DNA of 64,000 nucleotides from assembly GCA_023512835.1 (NCBI GenBank), contig CM042091.1, positions 4,468,348 to 4,532,347 of the forward strand, in the 5' to 3' direction. The number at the start of each line of letters is the position of its first letter. The stretch's first letter is position 1. Position numbers and translations under genes: made by a program. The notes below the pieces were generated by a model. The model was not told the origin of the DNA and ran no database searches. It worked only from the letters and a program-made list of their open reading frames with translations. Positions 48,685 through 61,005 of the stretch are shown here, piece by piece. The DNA comes from Taxillus chinensis. Lineage: Eukaryota; Streptophyta; Magnoliopsida; Santalales; Loranthaceae.

Positions 48685-51600
48685 TCAAGATGGCGCATAC
48701 GGATTATGAATCGCCATCTTGTCTAGGAGAAAATAGAACCGTGGGGCAGGCAATTGTTTGGTGAAGAGATCCGCAAGTTGGTTGTGAGTTCTAACGGGTA
48801 ATAATCGCATCGCCGAGATGTGACTCATCACGCACATAATGGCGATCAATTTCTATATGTTTCGTGCGCTCGTGAAAAGTGGGATTTGTAGCGATGTGGA
48901 TGGCAACTTGATTATCACAGAATAATACCGGTGGAGAAGAAAGAGGTTGTTGGAAATCGAAACCAACTGTTGTAGCCAAGTAAAGGTGCCGTCAAAGCCA
49001 TCGCTCGATACTCGGCCTCTGATGAACGAGATCCTGTACTTTGCTTTTTAGCGCGCCAGGAGACCAAAGAATCACCAAGGAAAATGCAGAGCCGATAGTT
49101 GACTTTCTCGTGTCCGGACAAGAGCCCCAATCAAGATCGGTAAAGGCACGAAGACAGGTTGTTGGTGTCTGGGGAAAAAATAAACCTTGGCCTGGACTTT
49201 GCTTCAAGTATCGAAGCAAATGATGTGTGGCCTGCATATGAACATTTCTCGGTGCGGCAAGGAATTGAGTGAGCTTATTGACAAGTAAAGCTAATATCAG
49301 GCCTGGAAAGTGTTAAGTATAACAATTTTCCTACTATCCGGCGATAGAATGACGTGTCGATGTGGACAATAAATCCCCTTGAGTACTTGAAAGTGTGAGC
49401 GATGAATCCATTGGTGTAGTAAGCGGGTTTTACAAGTCAAATAGCCGGTTTCTTCCAATAATTGTAATGTGAAATGGCGCTGGGACAAAAAGATACCCTT
49501 TGGAGATGTTGTAATTTCTAAACCCAAAAATATTTCAACCGCCCTAGATCCTTGAGTTTAAAATGGATCTGCAATTCCGATTTCAAAGTCGTTATTGCAT
49601 CCAAAGAAGGACCTGTAATGACTATATCATCTACATAGACCAAAAGGGCAAGAAAAGACGAGCAGTTCCTTTGGTAAAGAGGGAGTAATCTGATTTTGAT
49701 TGGGTAAAGCCAAGTTGTAAGACAGTGTGAGAAAACTTGGTGTACCATTGTCTAGATGCTTGACGAAGTCCATAAATAGACTTGTGTAGTTGACATGCTA
49801 GAGGGGTGTTGGATGACCAGAATGACCAGAATTTTCAGGCAAGGTATAGCCTGGTGGGAGGTCCATGTAGACTTCTTCAAAGAGCTCACCATGCGAAATG
49901 CATTATTGATATCAAGTTGCAACAAGCTCCAATTGTTAGATGTTGCTATGGCCAATAATACTTTGTCAGTGACTAATTTGGCAACAGGGGAGTATGTTTC
50001 GGTGAAATCAAGCCCAGCCACTGTGTAAAACCCTTTGCCACTAAACGTGCCTTATAGCGCGTGATATTGCCATTAGAATCATATTTGATTCTATATGTCC
50101 ATTTACGCCCACGAGTGTGCTTGTCCGATGGCAAAGACACAACAGTCCAAGTTTTATTTGATTCCATTGCATCTAACTCCTCTTGCCATAGCGTGACGCC
50201 ATTCTCGTTGGGTTACGACCTCCCTAATATGATGCGAGTTCGGTTTGGGTGGAGATGGACAGGACAAAGTGTTTATCAGGATCAGGTAAGGTAGCATAAG
50301 ACAGGGAAGAAGATAAGGGATAAGGAATGGAGTTGTGAGGCGCGGGTGTTATGGTATTAGAGGTTTGTAAAAGATTGCAGTGATAATCATGGAGATAGCG
50401 TGGTGGTTTTAGTTGCCGGTTGGACTTGCGAGGTGGTGAGGAAACCGAGAGAGGTACGATAGTGAGTTCAGGCCGTGTTTGTGTAAACCGTGTTGGTGTG
50501 GACTGTGGTGATGGAGACCGTGATAGTGTAGTCTGTGGTGATAGAGGTGGCACGAACCGAGAAGTAGGATGGGCAAATGTTGACAATGAGGTAGATGTAT
50601 CGATAGAGGATGTTGTAGGATTTGGTATATCATTGAAAGAAGAAATTATAGGTAGTGAAAGATGTGGAAAAGGATCAAGTATAATATCGGGAGGAGTGAC
50701 ATTGTGAAATGGAAAAATGTCTTCATGGAAGATGGTGTCTCTGGAGTGAAAGATTTGTTTGCTATGAATATCATAGAACCTATACCCTTTAATGCCGAAG
50801 GATACCCAAGGAAAATACATGTGCGTGCACGAGGTTCAAACTTAGTACGGTGGGAAGATAGAGTTGAGACAAATGCAAGGCAGCCAAAGACACGAAAAAA
50901 AAGGTATAGTCAGTGCGCGTATGATAGAGTAGATAAAAAGGACACCGACCATGTAAGACGGGTGATGGAAGGCGGTTGATGAGATGAACAGCCGTCATGA
51001 CACAATCTGTCCAGAATTGAGCAGGTAATTTAGATTGAAAAAATAAGGCACGAGCTACATTAAGAAGGTGTTGATGCTTACGCTCAACCACGGAATTCTT
51101 GTTGTGGTCGCTCTACACAGGAGAATTGATGGATGACACCGACGGTTTTGAAGAATTCATACGTATAGGCGTGAAGGTTTTTACCCTGAGCCGGAATAGT
51201 TTTGGTAGTGACATCTTGAATTGTAAAACCAGGGGTAAAAATATAGCTGCCAAATTGGAATGAGCTAAGAGAGTCTTGATGGATATAAGATTCATGTGAA
51301 AATCTGGTATGTATAAAACGTTGTGGAGTGTTATTGTTGTGGATAGTGTGATGTCTCCGGCCAAGATGAACCTCGGCACGTGTATGATTAGGAAGATGGA
51401 CAATGGTATTTGGAATAAAGTGTAAGGATTGAAACAGATTTGCCTGAGAACAAATGTGACGTGTGGCTCCAGTTAATAGTATCCGGCGCAGCCACAATTC
51501 ATAGCTGGTTCCACCTGTGGCCGTAAAACAAGCACCTACGTGACGATCATCAAGAGAAATTTTTGGTCGTGCATGAACATCCAATTGGGTGGAAAACATT

Positions 51601-52582
51601 TTCATGAGGTGACCAGGTCGCTCAGGATTCAATGTATTAACGAACGTCTCCATAGGCTTTGTTTCATCTTACTGTGGGTGTATTATCATCAAGTGCGAAA
51701 CTTGATATGCGAAACTCCCTTAGGTTTGTAACCAGGAGGATACCCGTGCAACTTGTAACAACGATCGGTGGTATGTCCCGTCATTTTGCGGTGAGTACAA
51801 TATAAGCGATCACGTTTTGGATTCTTATATGAATTATAAGTGAGCTTATGTGAATCGGTTTCACCTCGCTTGTATGGGCTGTCGCGACAAAGATAAGCAA
51901 CGAATCTATCTCGTGTTTGGGCACTACTACGCTCGAGAGGACGAGCGCTGTTGCTCTTCTTGTAGAATAAGCGAGAAAACACGATTAATTGGAGGTATAG
52001 GATCCATTAACGAAATTTGACCTCTGGCCTGTGAGAAAGAGTCATCAAGACCCATCAAGAACGACATCACGTACTCTGTTTGATGGTAATCATTGAGCGT
52101 CTTGAGTCCACCGCACGAACAAGGAAAGACTGGTCGGTAGTGACTGAGCTCTTCCCACACCGTCTTCAACTTTGTGAAGTACACACCGACAGTGAACGCT
52201 CTTGACGTAGGTTCATCAATTCGCGCCGCAGATGGAAGATTTTGGGCCCATTTCGTTGTTGAAAGCGCTCCTTTAACTCGAGCCAAAGTTATGTAGATGA
52301 GGCTAGCGGCAATCTCTTTGGAGACAGAATTGAGGATCCAAGCTATCACCATATCATTGTTGCGCGACCAGCGTTCAGCATCTCAGGATCGAGATTGTCT
52401 GCTTCGTAAGAGTACCATCAATAAAGCCTGTCTTGTTCTTGATGGACAAACCAAGAAGCATCGCTCGACTCCAGACTTCATAATTGTCAAAACCGGTAAG
52501 AATTTGTGACACTAGTGCCTAGGCAGGACTTTCGTTTTGCGGATATAACGGATGCGTGGGACGCGATCATCTACGACGCCAT
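48685..52582 (-). pseudogene. Copia unit 2 gag-pol, integrase deleted, frameshifted
   Basis: It has the same order of domains as unit 1, from ATG 52582 to TGA 48687-48685, with the identical integrase deletion junction near 51155. Most differences from its neighbours are one- to three-base changes at CAG/CTG words, for example where unit 1 reads CCAGCTGTG and this unit CCACTGTG (about 50017). About 97 percent identical to the other units by eye. Confidence 0.88.
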
Positions 52583-52606
52583 GGTTGCAACTACGCTCCG
52601 ATACCA

Positions 52607-52748
52607 TGTTGGACTGATCGAACGAAGAAAGAAGAAGAAGGAATCTTGTATTAAGAGAAAGAGTCCAAAAATTAGACTATTACAATTTTCGTCCTCTATT
52701 TATAGGCTTTTAGCCACATATACGAAAGACACATTTACCCTCAATATA
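52607..52748 (-). repeat. Copia array LTR 3 (shared)
   Basis: It serves as 3' LTR of unit 3 and 5' LTR of unit 2. It has the same truncated start as LTRs 1 and 2. Confidence 0.9.
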
Positions 52749-52754
52749 CCCCCC

Positions 52755-55700
52755 TCAAGATGGCGCATACGGATTATGAATCGCCATCTTGTCTAGGAGA
52801 AAAATAGAACCGTGGGGCGGGCAATTGTTTGGTGAAGAGATCCGCAAGTTGGTTGTGAGTTCTAACAGGTAATAATCGCGGCTCGCCAGGATGTGACTCT
52901 GTCACGCACATAATGGCGATCAATTTCTATATGTTTCGTGCGCTCGTGAAAAGTGGGATTTGTAGCGATGTGGATGGCAATTGATTATCACCAGAATAAT
53001 ACCTGGTGGAGAAGAAAGAGGTTGTTGGAAATCGAAACCAACTGTTGTAGCCAAGTAAGTTCACCGTTGCGTCGAAGCCATCGCTCGATACTCGGCCTCT
53101 GGTGATGAACGAGATCTTGTACTTTGCTTTTTAGCGCGCCAGGAGACCAAAGAATCACCAAGGAAAATGCGAAGCCGGTAGTTGACTTTCTCGTGTCCGG
53201 ACAAGAGCCCCAATCAGCATCGGTAAAGGCACGAAGACAGGTTGTTGGTGTCTGGGGAAAAAATAAACCTTGGCCTGGACCTTGCTTCAAGTATCGAAGC
53301 AAATGATGTGTGGCCTGCATATGAACATTTCTCGGTGCAGCAAGGAATTGAGTGAGCTTATTGACAGTAAAGCTAATATCAGGCCTGGAAAGTGTTAAGT
53401 ATAACAATTTTTCCTACTATCCGGCGATAGAATGACGTGTCGATGTGGACAATAGATCCCCTTGAGTACTTGAAAGTGTGAGCGATGAATCCATTGGTGT
53501 AGTAGCAGGTTTACAAGTCAAATAGCCAGTTTCTTCCAATAATTGTAATGTGAAATGGCGCTGGGACAGAAAGATACCCTTTGGAGATGTTGTAATTTCT
53601 AAACCCAGAAAATATTTCAACTGCCCTAGATCCTTGAGTTTAAAATGGATCTGCAATTCTGATTTCAAAGCTGTTATTGCATCCAAAGAAGGACCTGTAA
53701 TGACTATATCATCTACATAGACCAAAAGAGCAAGAAAAGACGAGCCAGTTCCTTTGGTAAAGAGGGAGTAATCTGATTTTGATTGGGTAAAGCCAAGTTG
53801 TAAGACAGTGTGAGAAAACTTGGTGTACCATTGTCTAGATGCTTGACGAAGTCCATAAATAGACTTGTGTAGTTGACATGCTAGAGGGGTGTTGGATGAC
53901 GCAAGAATGACCAGAATTTTCAGGCAAGGTATAGCCTGGTGGGAGGTCCATGTAGACTTCTTCAAAGAGCTCACCATGCGAAATGCATTATTGATATCAA
54001 GTTGCAACAAGCTCCAATTGTTAGATGTTGCTATGGCCAATAATACTTTGACATGACTAATTTGGCAACGGGGGAGTATGTTTCGGTGAAATCAAGCCCA
54101 GCCAGGTTGTGTAAAACCCTTTGCCACTAAACGTGCCTTATAGCGCGTGATATTGCCATTAGAATCATATTTGATTCTATATGTCCATTTACACCCACGG
54201 TGTGCTTGTCCGATGGCAAAGACACAACGGTCCAAGTTTTATTTGATTCCATTGCATCTAACTCCTCTGCCATAGCGTGACGCCATTCTGGTTGGGTTAC
54301 GGACCTCCTAATATGATGCAGGTTCGGTTTGGGTGGAGATGGACAGGACAAAGTGTTTATCAGGATCGGGTAAGGTAGCATAAGACGGGGGAAGAAGATA
54401 AGGGATAAGGAATGGAGTTGTGAGGCGCGGGTGTTATGGTATTAGAGGTTTGTAAAAGATTGCAGTGATAATCATGGAGATAGCGTGGTGGTTTTAGTTG
54501 CCGGTTGGACTTGCGAGGTGGTGAGGAAACCGAGAGAGGTACGATAGTGAGTTCAGGCGTGTTTGTGTAAACTGTGTTGGTGTGGACTGTGGTGATGGAG
54601 ACTGTGATAGTGTAGTCTGTGGTGATAGAGGTGGCACGAATCGAGAAGTAGGATGGGCAAATGTTGACAATGAGGTAGATGTATCGATAGAGGATGTTGT
54701 AGGATTTGGTATATCATTGAAAGAAGAAATTATAGGTAGTGAAAGATGTGGAAAAGGATCAAGTATAATATCGGGAGGAGTGACATTGTGAAATGGAAAA
54801 ATGTCTTCATGGAAGATGGTGTCTCGGGAGTGAAAGATTTGTTTGCTATGAATATCATAGAACCTATACCCTTTAATGCCGGAAGGATACCCAAGGAAAA
54901 TACATGTGCGTGCACGAGGTTCAAACTTAGTACGGTGGGAAGATAGAGTTGAGACAAATGCAAGGCAGCCAAAGACACGAAAAAAAAGGTATAGTCAGGT
55001 GCGTATGATAGAGTAGATAAAAAGGACACCGACCATGTAAGACAGTGTGATGGAAGGCGGTTGATGAGATGAACGGCCGTCATGACACAATCTGTCCGAA
55101 TTGAACCGGGTAATTTAGATTGAAAAAATAAGGCACGAGCTACATTAAGAAGGTGTTGATGCTTACGCTCAACCACGGAATTGTTGTGGTCGCTCTACAC
55201 AGGAGAATTGATGGATGACACCGACGCTTTGAAGAATTCATACGTATAGGCTGTGAAGGTTTTTACCCTGAGCCAGAATAGTTTTGGTAGTGACATCTTG
55301 AATTGTAAAACCAGTGGGTAAAAATATAGCTGCCAAATTGGAATGAGCTAAGAGAGTCTTGATGGATATAAGATTCATGTGAAAATCTGGTATGTATAAA
55401 ACGTTGTGGAGTGTTATTGTTGTGGATAGTGTGATGTCTCCAACGAAGATGAACCTCAAGACGTGTATGATTAGGAAGATGGACAATGGTATTTGGAATA
55501 AAGTGTAAGGATTGAAACAGATTTGCCTGAGAACAAATGTGACGTGTGGCTCCAAGTGTCTAGTATCCAGTGTTGCTCACAATTCATAGCTGGTTCCACC
55601 TGTGGCCGTAAAACAAGCACCTACGTGACATCATCAAGAGAAATTTTTGGTGTGCATGAACATCCAGTTGGGTGGAAAACATTTTCATGAGGTGACGGCA

Positions 55701-56679
55701 TCGCTCGGGATTCAATGTATTAACGAACGTCTCCATAGGCTTTGTTTCATCTTCTCGTGGGTGTATTATCATCAAGTGCGAAACTTGATATGCGAAACTC
55801 CCTTAGGTTTGTAACCAGGAGGATACCCGTGCAACTTGTAACAACGATCGGTGGTATGTCCCGTCATTTTGCGGTGAGTACAATATAAGCGATCACGTTT
55901 TGGATTCTTATATGAATTATAAGTCGGCTTATGTGAATCGGTTTCACCTCGCTTGTATGGGCCTGTCCTGACAAGATAAGCAACGAGAATCTATCCGTGT
56001 TTGGGCACTACTACGTTGAGAGGACGAGCGCTGCTGCTCTTCTTGTAGAATAAGCGAGAAAACACGATTAATTGGAGGTATAGGATCCATTAACGGAATT
56101 TGACCTCTGGCTTTGAGAAAGAGTCATCAAGACCCATCAAGAACGACATCACGTACTCTGTTTGATGGTAATCATTGAGCGTCTTGAGTCCACCGCACGA
56201 ACAAGGAAAGACCGGTCGGTAGTGATCGAGCTCTTCCCACACCGTCTTCAACTTTGTGAAGTACACACCGACAGTGAACGCTCTTGACGTAGGTTCATCA
56301 ATTCGCGCCGCAGATGGAAGATTTTGGGCCCATTTCGTTGTTGAAAGCGCTCCTTTAACTCGAGCCAAAGTTCTTGCGCTGAGGTTATGTAGATGAGGCT
56401 AGCAAAGAATCTCTTTGGAGACGAGATTGAGGATCCAAGCTATCACCATATCATTGTTGCGCGACCAGCGTTCAAGATCTCAGGATCGGAGATTGTCCGC
56501 TCTGTAAGAGTACCATCAATAAAGCCTGTCTTGTTCTTGATGGACAAACCAAGAAGCATCGCTCGACTCCAGACTTCATAATTGTCAAAACCGGTAAGAA
56601 TTTGTGACACTAGTGCCAGGCAGGACTTTCGTTTTCGGATATAACGGATGCGTGGGACGCAGATCATCTACGACGCCAT
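52755..56679 (-). pseudogene. Copia unit 3 gag-pol, integrase deleted, frameshifted
   Basis: This is the 5'-most unit, next to the full-length 5' LTR. It has the best preserved reverse transcriptase frame of the three (53417-54040), including [11 protein letters not shown] and KYFLGLEI. The integrase deletion junction lies near 55240, as in the other units. A region of about 200 codons between protease and the integrase C-terminal part is therefore missing in every copy, so the founder could not integrate without help. Confidence 0.88.
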
Positions 56680-56703
56680 GGTTGCAACTCTTGCTCGATA
56701 CCA

Positions 56704-56858
56704 TGTTGGACTGATCGGAACGAAGAAAGAAGAAGAAGGAATCTTGTATTAAGAGAAAGAGTCCAAAAATTAGACTATTACAATTTTCGTCCCTCTATTT
56801 ATAGGCTTTTAGCCACATATACGAAAAGACACATTTACCCTCAATATTAATCCCAACA
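56704..56858 (-). repeat. Copia array LTR 4 (outer 5' LTR, full length)
   Basis: This is the only LTR with the terminal TGTTGGGATTAATATTGAGG. Its ends TGTTGG/CCAACA are inverted repeats. An iMet-type primer-binding site TGGTATCGAGCA follows directly on the minus strand. Confidence 0.9.
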
Positions 56859-59796
56859 ATTATGCACAAACTTTTATTTGGATTATTGTACTATCAAAGT
56901 ATTTACTAATATATTCACTCCATAATAAAATTTACGAAGTACATATAAAACATATTAGTTATCCAAAAGTGTAAACATAGGTGTATGCCAAACAAAAAAC
57001 AAGAAATGTCAAATAACATATATTAGCATAAGTAAATCAATGGATGGAAATAACATAAAATCTTAATTAGCATAATGAATAAAAGTAATATGTATATATT
57101 ATTAATGTATTTAATATATAAAGGAAAAAAGTATGTATTATTGTTAGCAGTCTTAAAAATAAATAAATAAAAACACCTTACATTGAAAGAAAAATAGCTA
57201 ATCAGTGAACTACTATTGTTGTTGTTGTTACCTTGCTTGCTAATTGATTAATTGACACCCTACTAAGCTATCAATAGTAATATATATTTACACATATGTT
57301 GGGTGCTTGTGTGTAGATATAACATTGATAAAAACCTTAATTGTTAAGAGTATGTTATTTTTTTGCGAATCATATAAAGTAAGGAGATGCATTCTTTACG
57401 AAAAATAACAAGACGAATAAATAAAGGGAAAAATCAAAATAAATATGAAAAAAATAGAAAAACCCTATGAAGGAATACCCTATTTCTTAATACAAAATCA
57501 AAGTATATATCAAAAGGATCGCGATTTAGTAGATGCGAATAAAGGCTCGAGGTAGTGAGGCTTTAAACATTGGTTAGATTTAGTGAGGATGTAAGGCATT
57601 TTGAAGGACAGTGAACCTAAACAAATAGTGAGCTCAAAAACTAAATAGCAAATCATAATAAAATTATGAAGAAACATATAATGTACCTACTACTTTTTAA
57701 GTATATTATTCTAGATAACTTAAGTCATCTATTCTTTTTTTTGTGTCATACTTTTTTTATATAGTTTTATTAAATTTTTGGAAAGTGATTTAGTTCTTTA
57801 TAGCCTATTGAGTAAATTTACTAAAAAAACCACTTCTTAATTTTATTAGAGTTTGTCAATACTCATATCTTCCACTATTATAAATAAATGAACTATCCAC
57901 ATAAAATTATATAAGTCACCTTAATTAATGTGAGATTATCTACACACATGGGAAAAAATATTCACTATGATCAAGAACCAAAATAAATTACAACAAACTT
58001 ATAATTTTTTTAGAAACAATAAATCAACTGATTTGATTGTTTAACTTAATTTTTGGTAACCATATACTAATCTACACAACAAGGAGAACCAAGGGAAACT
58101 TTTTCTATTCCCTTGGACTTATTCTATTCATTTACTTGTATAAAATAAATAGTATTCATAAACCCATAGTGAAATATGGAATCATCTAAAAAAAATCACA
58201 CACAATAATTGACTATTCAACTATTAGTAGTTAGCCGCCGAGTTTTTAACTATCACTAGTTGCATGTCGTGATAGCTATTACTTGTTGAGTCATGAGACA
58301 CTTTAATTACTTTTATTCCAAAGTCATTTGTCAAGTTTTCATTAATTTGCTACATTAAAATGCTCTTTTCTCATAGTTGATTATTGAATTTATTTGAGAG
58401 AATACACTTGCCTCTCTTAAATATTAGAAATTAAGAATATTTCAACAATACATTATGTCTATTTATTAGTTGTTAGAAGCATATAGCAACATAAATTTTA
58501 ATGGTAATGATAGGACATTACTACATTAATTTTATAATTATTATATACTGTCATATATTAAATGATTGCTTGATTTTTTAAAGCTTATTTGTCATTGAAT
58601 ATGATGAGAAAAATTGTAATTTTTTGCTAGTATTTGTAAGTTTTAACCTCTTGTTTTGTTGTTGGAGGAAAAAAAAGAAAATTTACATTTAAATGAGTAC
58701 ATTAATAGAGAACCCTTATAATACTAATTTAATATGTTTTGAAAGTGCTTTTTGATGTGAAAAGTATTTTAATTAAATAAAAATTTTATTTATCAAACAG
58801 ACCTAATAAAGGGGGAAAAGTAGGTCAAATTTTTGTATTCAAGTAGAGGTTTTTTCCTAAAATTTTAGGGAGAAAGTAGGTAATACATTGTTTTCATTTT
58901 CTTTATTTTTTTAATATTAAAATTCATAATGAATTTGAAAATAAACTAATTACTTTCAGTTCAAATAATTTATTTTCTCTCCATATTGAAATTCATAGAG
59001 CATACTATTAATGCATTAAATAATTTTTGTTAAACATATTTTGAAAATGATAACACATGTGCGCTAGAATGTTTAATATATGACACTTCTAGAAATAGAT
59101 CATTAAATATTAAATTTCTTATTATGTTTGGTATTGATTAGTATTACATTGTATACACTAAAAAGTTTCATGCAAAACATGTTTATTATGGTGTCACTAG
59201 AGTAAGGATTGTATTATGTCACGTTATTTAGTATTACCTATGCTTTTTTTAGGGGGGCTGGTATGAATGAGTTTAACATGTAATGAATCTAATTATTTCA
59301 TCCTAACTAGTGGTGCTGCCATAAACATAATGTTTGTTTTTCCTAAAAGAAAAATCCATAAATAATTATAAAGTTATTTTGGGTTTTTTTTTGAATAAGT
59401 TGAACAGTAATGGATTCAATTATTTAGAAGAGCTAGCATAAATACTAAATCAGTCGAGTAGTGTATGGTTATATCTTTAAAGAGAAATTAATTAGAAGTG
59501 TTATCATAAAATCAATGTTTCATTTTCTAAAAGCAAAAGTATTGACTATATATTTTAGTATATATAGTGCTTTATTCTTTGATTGGATTAGACCTTCAAG
59601 TTCAAAGTGGTAGGTTCAAATTAAATAGTGGTCCTTATGACCCATTGTGGTACTTAAAATTTTAAAAGTCTTTTTAATAGTTTAAAAGTATTGCAGAACT
59701 AAAACTGATTTAGCAAGCTCTATTATGTTTTCATTGTTATGGGTAGGAAACAAAAAGTAAGGGTATAGGGGTATAGCAAGGATTAAAACGTTGGGC
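56859..59796. other. AT-rich spacer, no gene recognised
   Basis: Almost entirely A/T-rich, with no long frame, RNA gene or element that I can support. Confidence 0.5.
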
Positions 59797-59818
59797 GGGG
59801 GGGGGGGGGGGGGGGGGG
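59797..59818 (+). repeat. G22 homopolymer
   Basis: Twenty-two G in a row, preceded by GGGC. It lies about 125 bp upstream of the TATA box of the GH3 gene, in an otherwise GC-rich promoter block (59790-59940). Confidence 0.9.
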
Positions 59819-59940
59819 CGTGTTGGGGTGGGATAGGTTTGGTTTAAAGTGTAAACGAAGCGGCTGCGCATGGTGCGGCGGTCCGTTTTTTGCGGGTGGG
59901 CGTGGACCGCGCCTTGTCCACCTGCCCCACCCACCGCTGG

Positions 59941-59948
59941 CTATAAAA
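59941..59948 (+). promoter_or_regulatory. TATA box of the GH3 gene
   Basis: CTATAAAA at the 3' edge of a GC-rich block, followed by a CT-rich leader (60066-60240). The ATG is about 1.06 kb downstream. A 5'-leader intron is likely, with a plausible acceptor CCAGCAG ending near 60992. The donor is not certain. Confidence 0.65.
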
Positions 59949-61005
59949 ACGCAAAACTGAATTAACTTCTTCCCACACACAGCGGAAGCTTGAGCGAGCA
60001 TTTTTTGGAGACATGACAGCTTAAGAGACGGAGCTGAGAACACAGAGCCAAATAAACTATATAATGTACAACCCCCCCTCTCCCTCTCTCAATTGTCCAT
60101 GTCCCCCGTCTCTCTCCCTCACACACACGCATTTCCTCCTACAATTCTCTCTCTCTAAAGTAACACTGTTTTAGCCTTCTGTGTTTCTCCCTCTACCCAT
60201 GTTGTTTCTCGCTAGGTTTCTCTCCCTGAATCGGAACTCTTTGTTAGTCTTCAGAGCTTGGCTGTATAGTCTATATACTAGTCACTGTTTGTTGTCCAGG
60301 ATCCCGTTGTACGGTGGGAATAGAGCCTATAGACAATAGTGTTGTCAGTCTACTAGTTTTTTTTTGGTTGGTGTTGCTTTTTGTTGTTGTTGTTGTTGTT
60401 GAATCTATTTTCTATTAAAAGAAATATTCAATTTATTTATTTTTCATACTCCTTTCCCCTTTGACTTTGGAAGCTTTGACATTGCTTCAATCTTTTCTCG
60501 CGTCAACTTTATGTCACAACCCTGTTTCCAAATTTCTAAATTTTTTCACGAGGAAGCTCTAAAATTTGGGTTCACTTTTGGCATATGTGTTCAGCTTTCT
60601 TTCCCAATTCAGATTGGTTTTGTTGACACCATCAACCTCTTGTGGTTGAGCAGCTATAGTTACTTGTTCATGTACCTTCAACTTGTTCCTAACTTCATAT
60701 TGCAGTCTTGGCCTAGACTCTAGATATATACCATTTCTGCACTGGAATAGTGTTCACGTGACAGCACGAGCTTCAACTAGACATTTCTGTGTCAATTAAT
60801 ACATACATACATGGATTCTGGGTTCTTAAGATTATATAACGATCTATAAACTAATGACTATGTCTCGGGCTTTGTGTTATTACTGTGTCTTCACTGTTTA
60901 ATTACAAGTAGTAGTAATTAAGTTGGCCCTGTTTGCGGGTGAATTGATTTGGAACGTTGCTTTTATTTTGTTATCTGCATATATACCAGCAGCTTTGAGA
61001 TCAAG

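Larger units (their letters stand above)
44435..56858 (-). mobile_element. tandem array of three Ty1/Copia units sharing LTRs
   Basis: Four short LTRs (44435-44577, 48535-48678, 52607-52748, 56704-56858) alternate with three internal regions in the order LTR-I-LTR-I-LTR-I-LTR, all on the minus strand, with periods of about 4.1 kb. Only the outer 5' LTR (56704-56858) has the full start TGTTGGGATTAATATTGAGG. The other three begin at TATATTGAGGG directly after the polypurine tract, lacking the first dozen or so bases. That pattern fits repeated unequal crossing-over between the 5' and 3' LTRs of one founder element. No perfect 5-bp target duplication is seen; AATT overlaps both outer ends. Confidence 0.92.

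Noticed and set aside
50420..50707. Plus-strand frames repeated across the Copia array (also 46395-46625 and 54582-54791)
   Set aside because: Antisense shadows of the region between integrase and reverse transcriptase; repeated only because the units are repeated.
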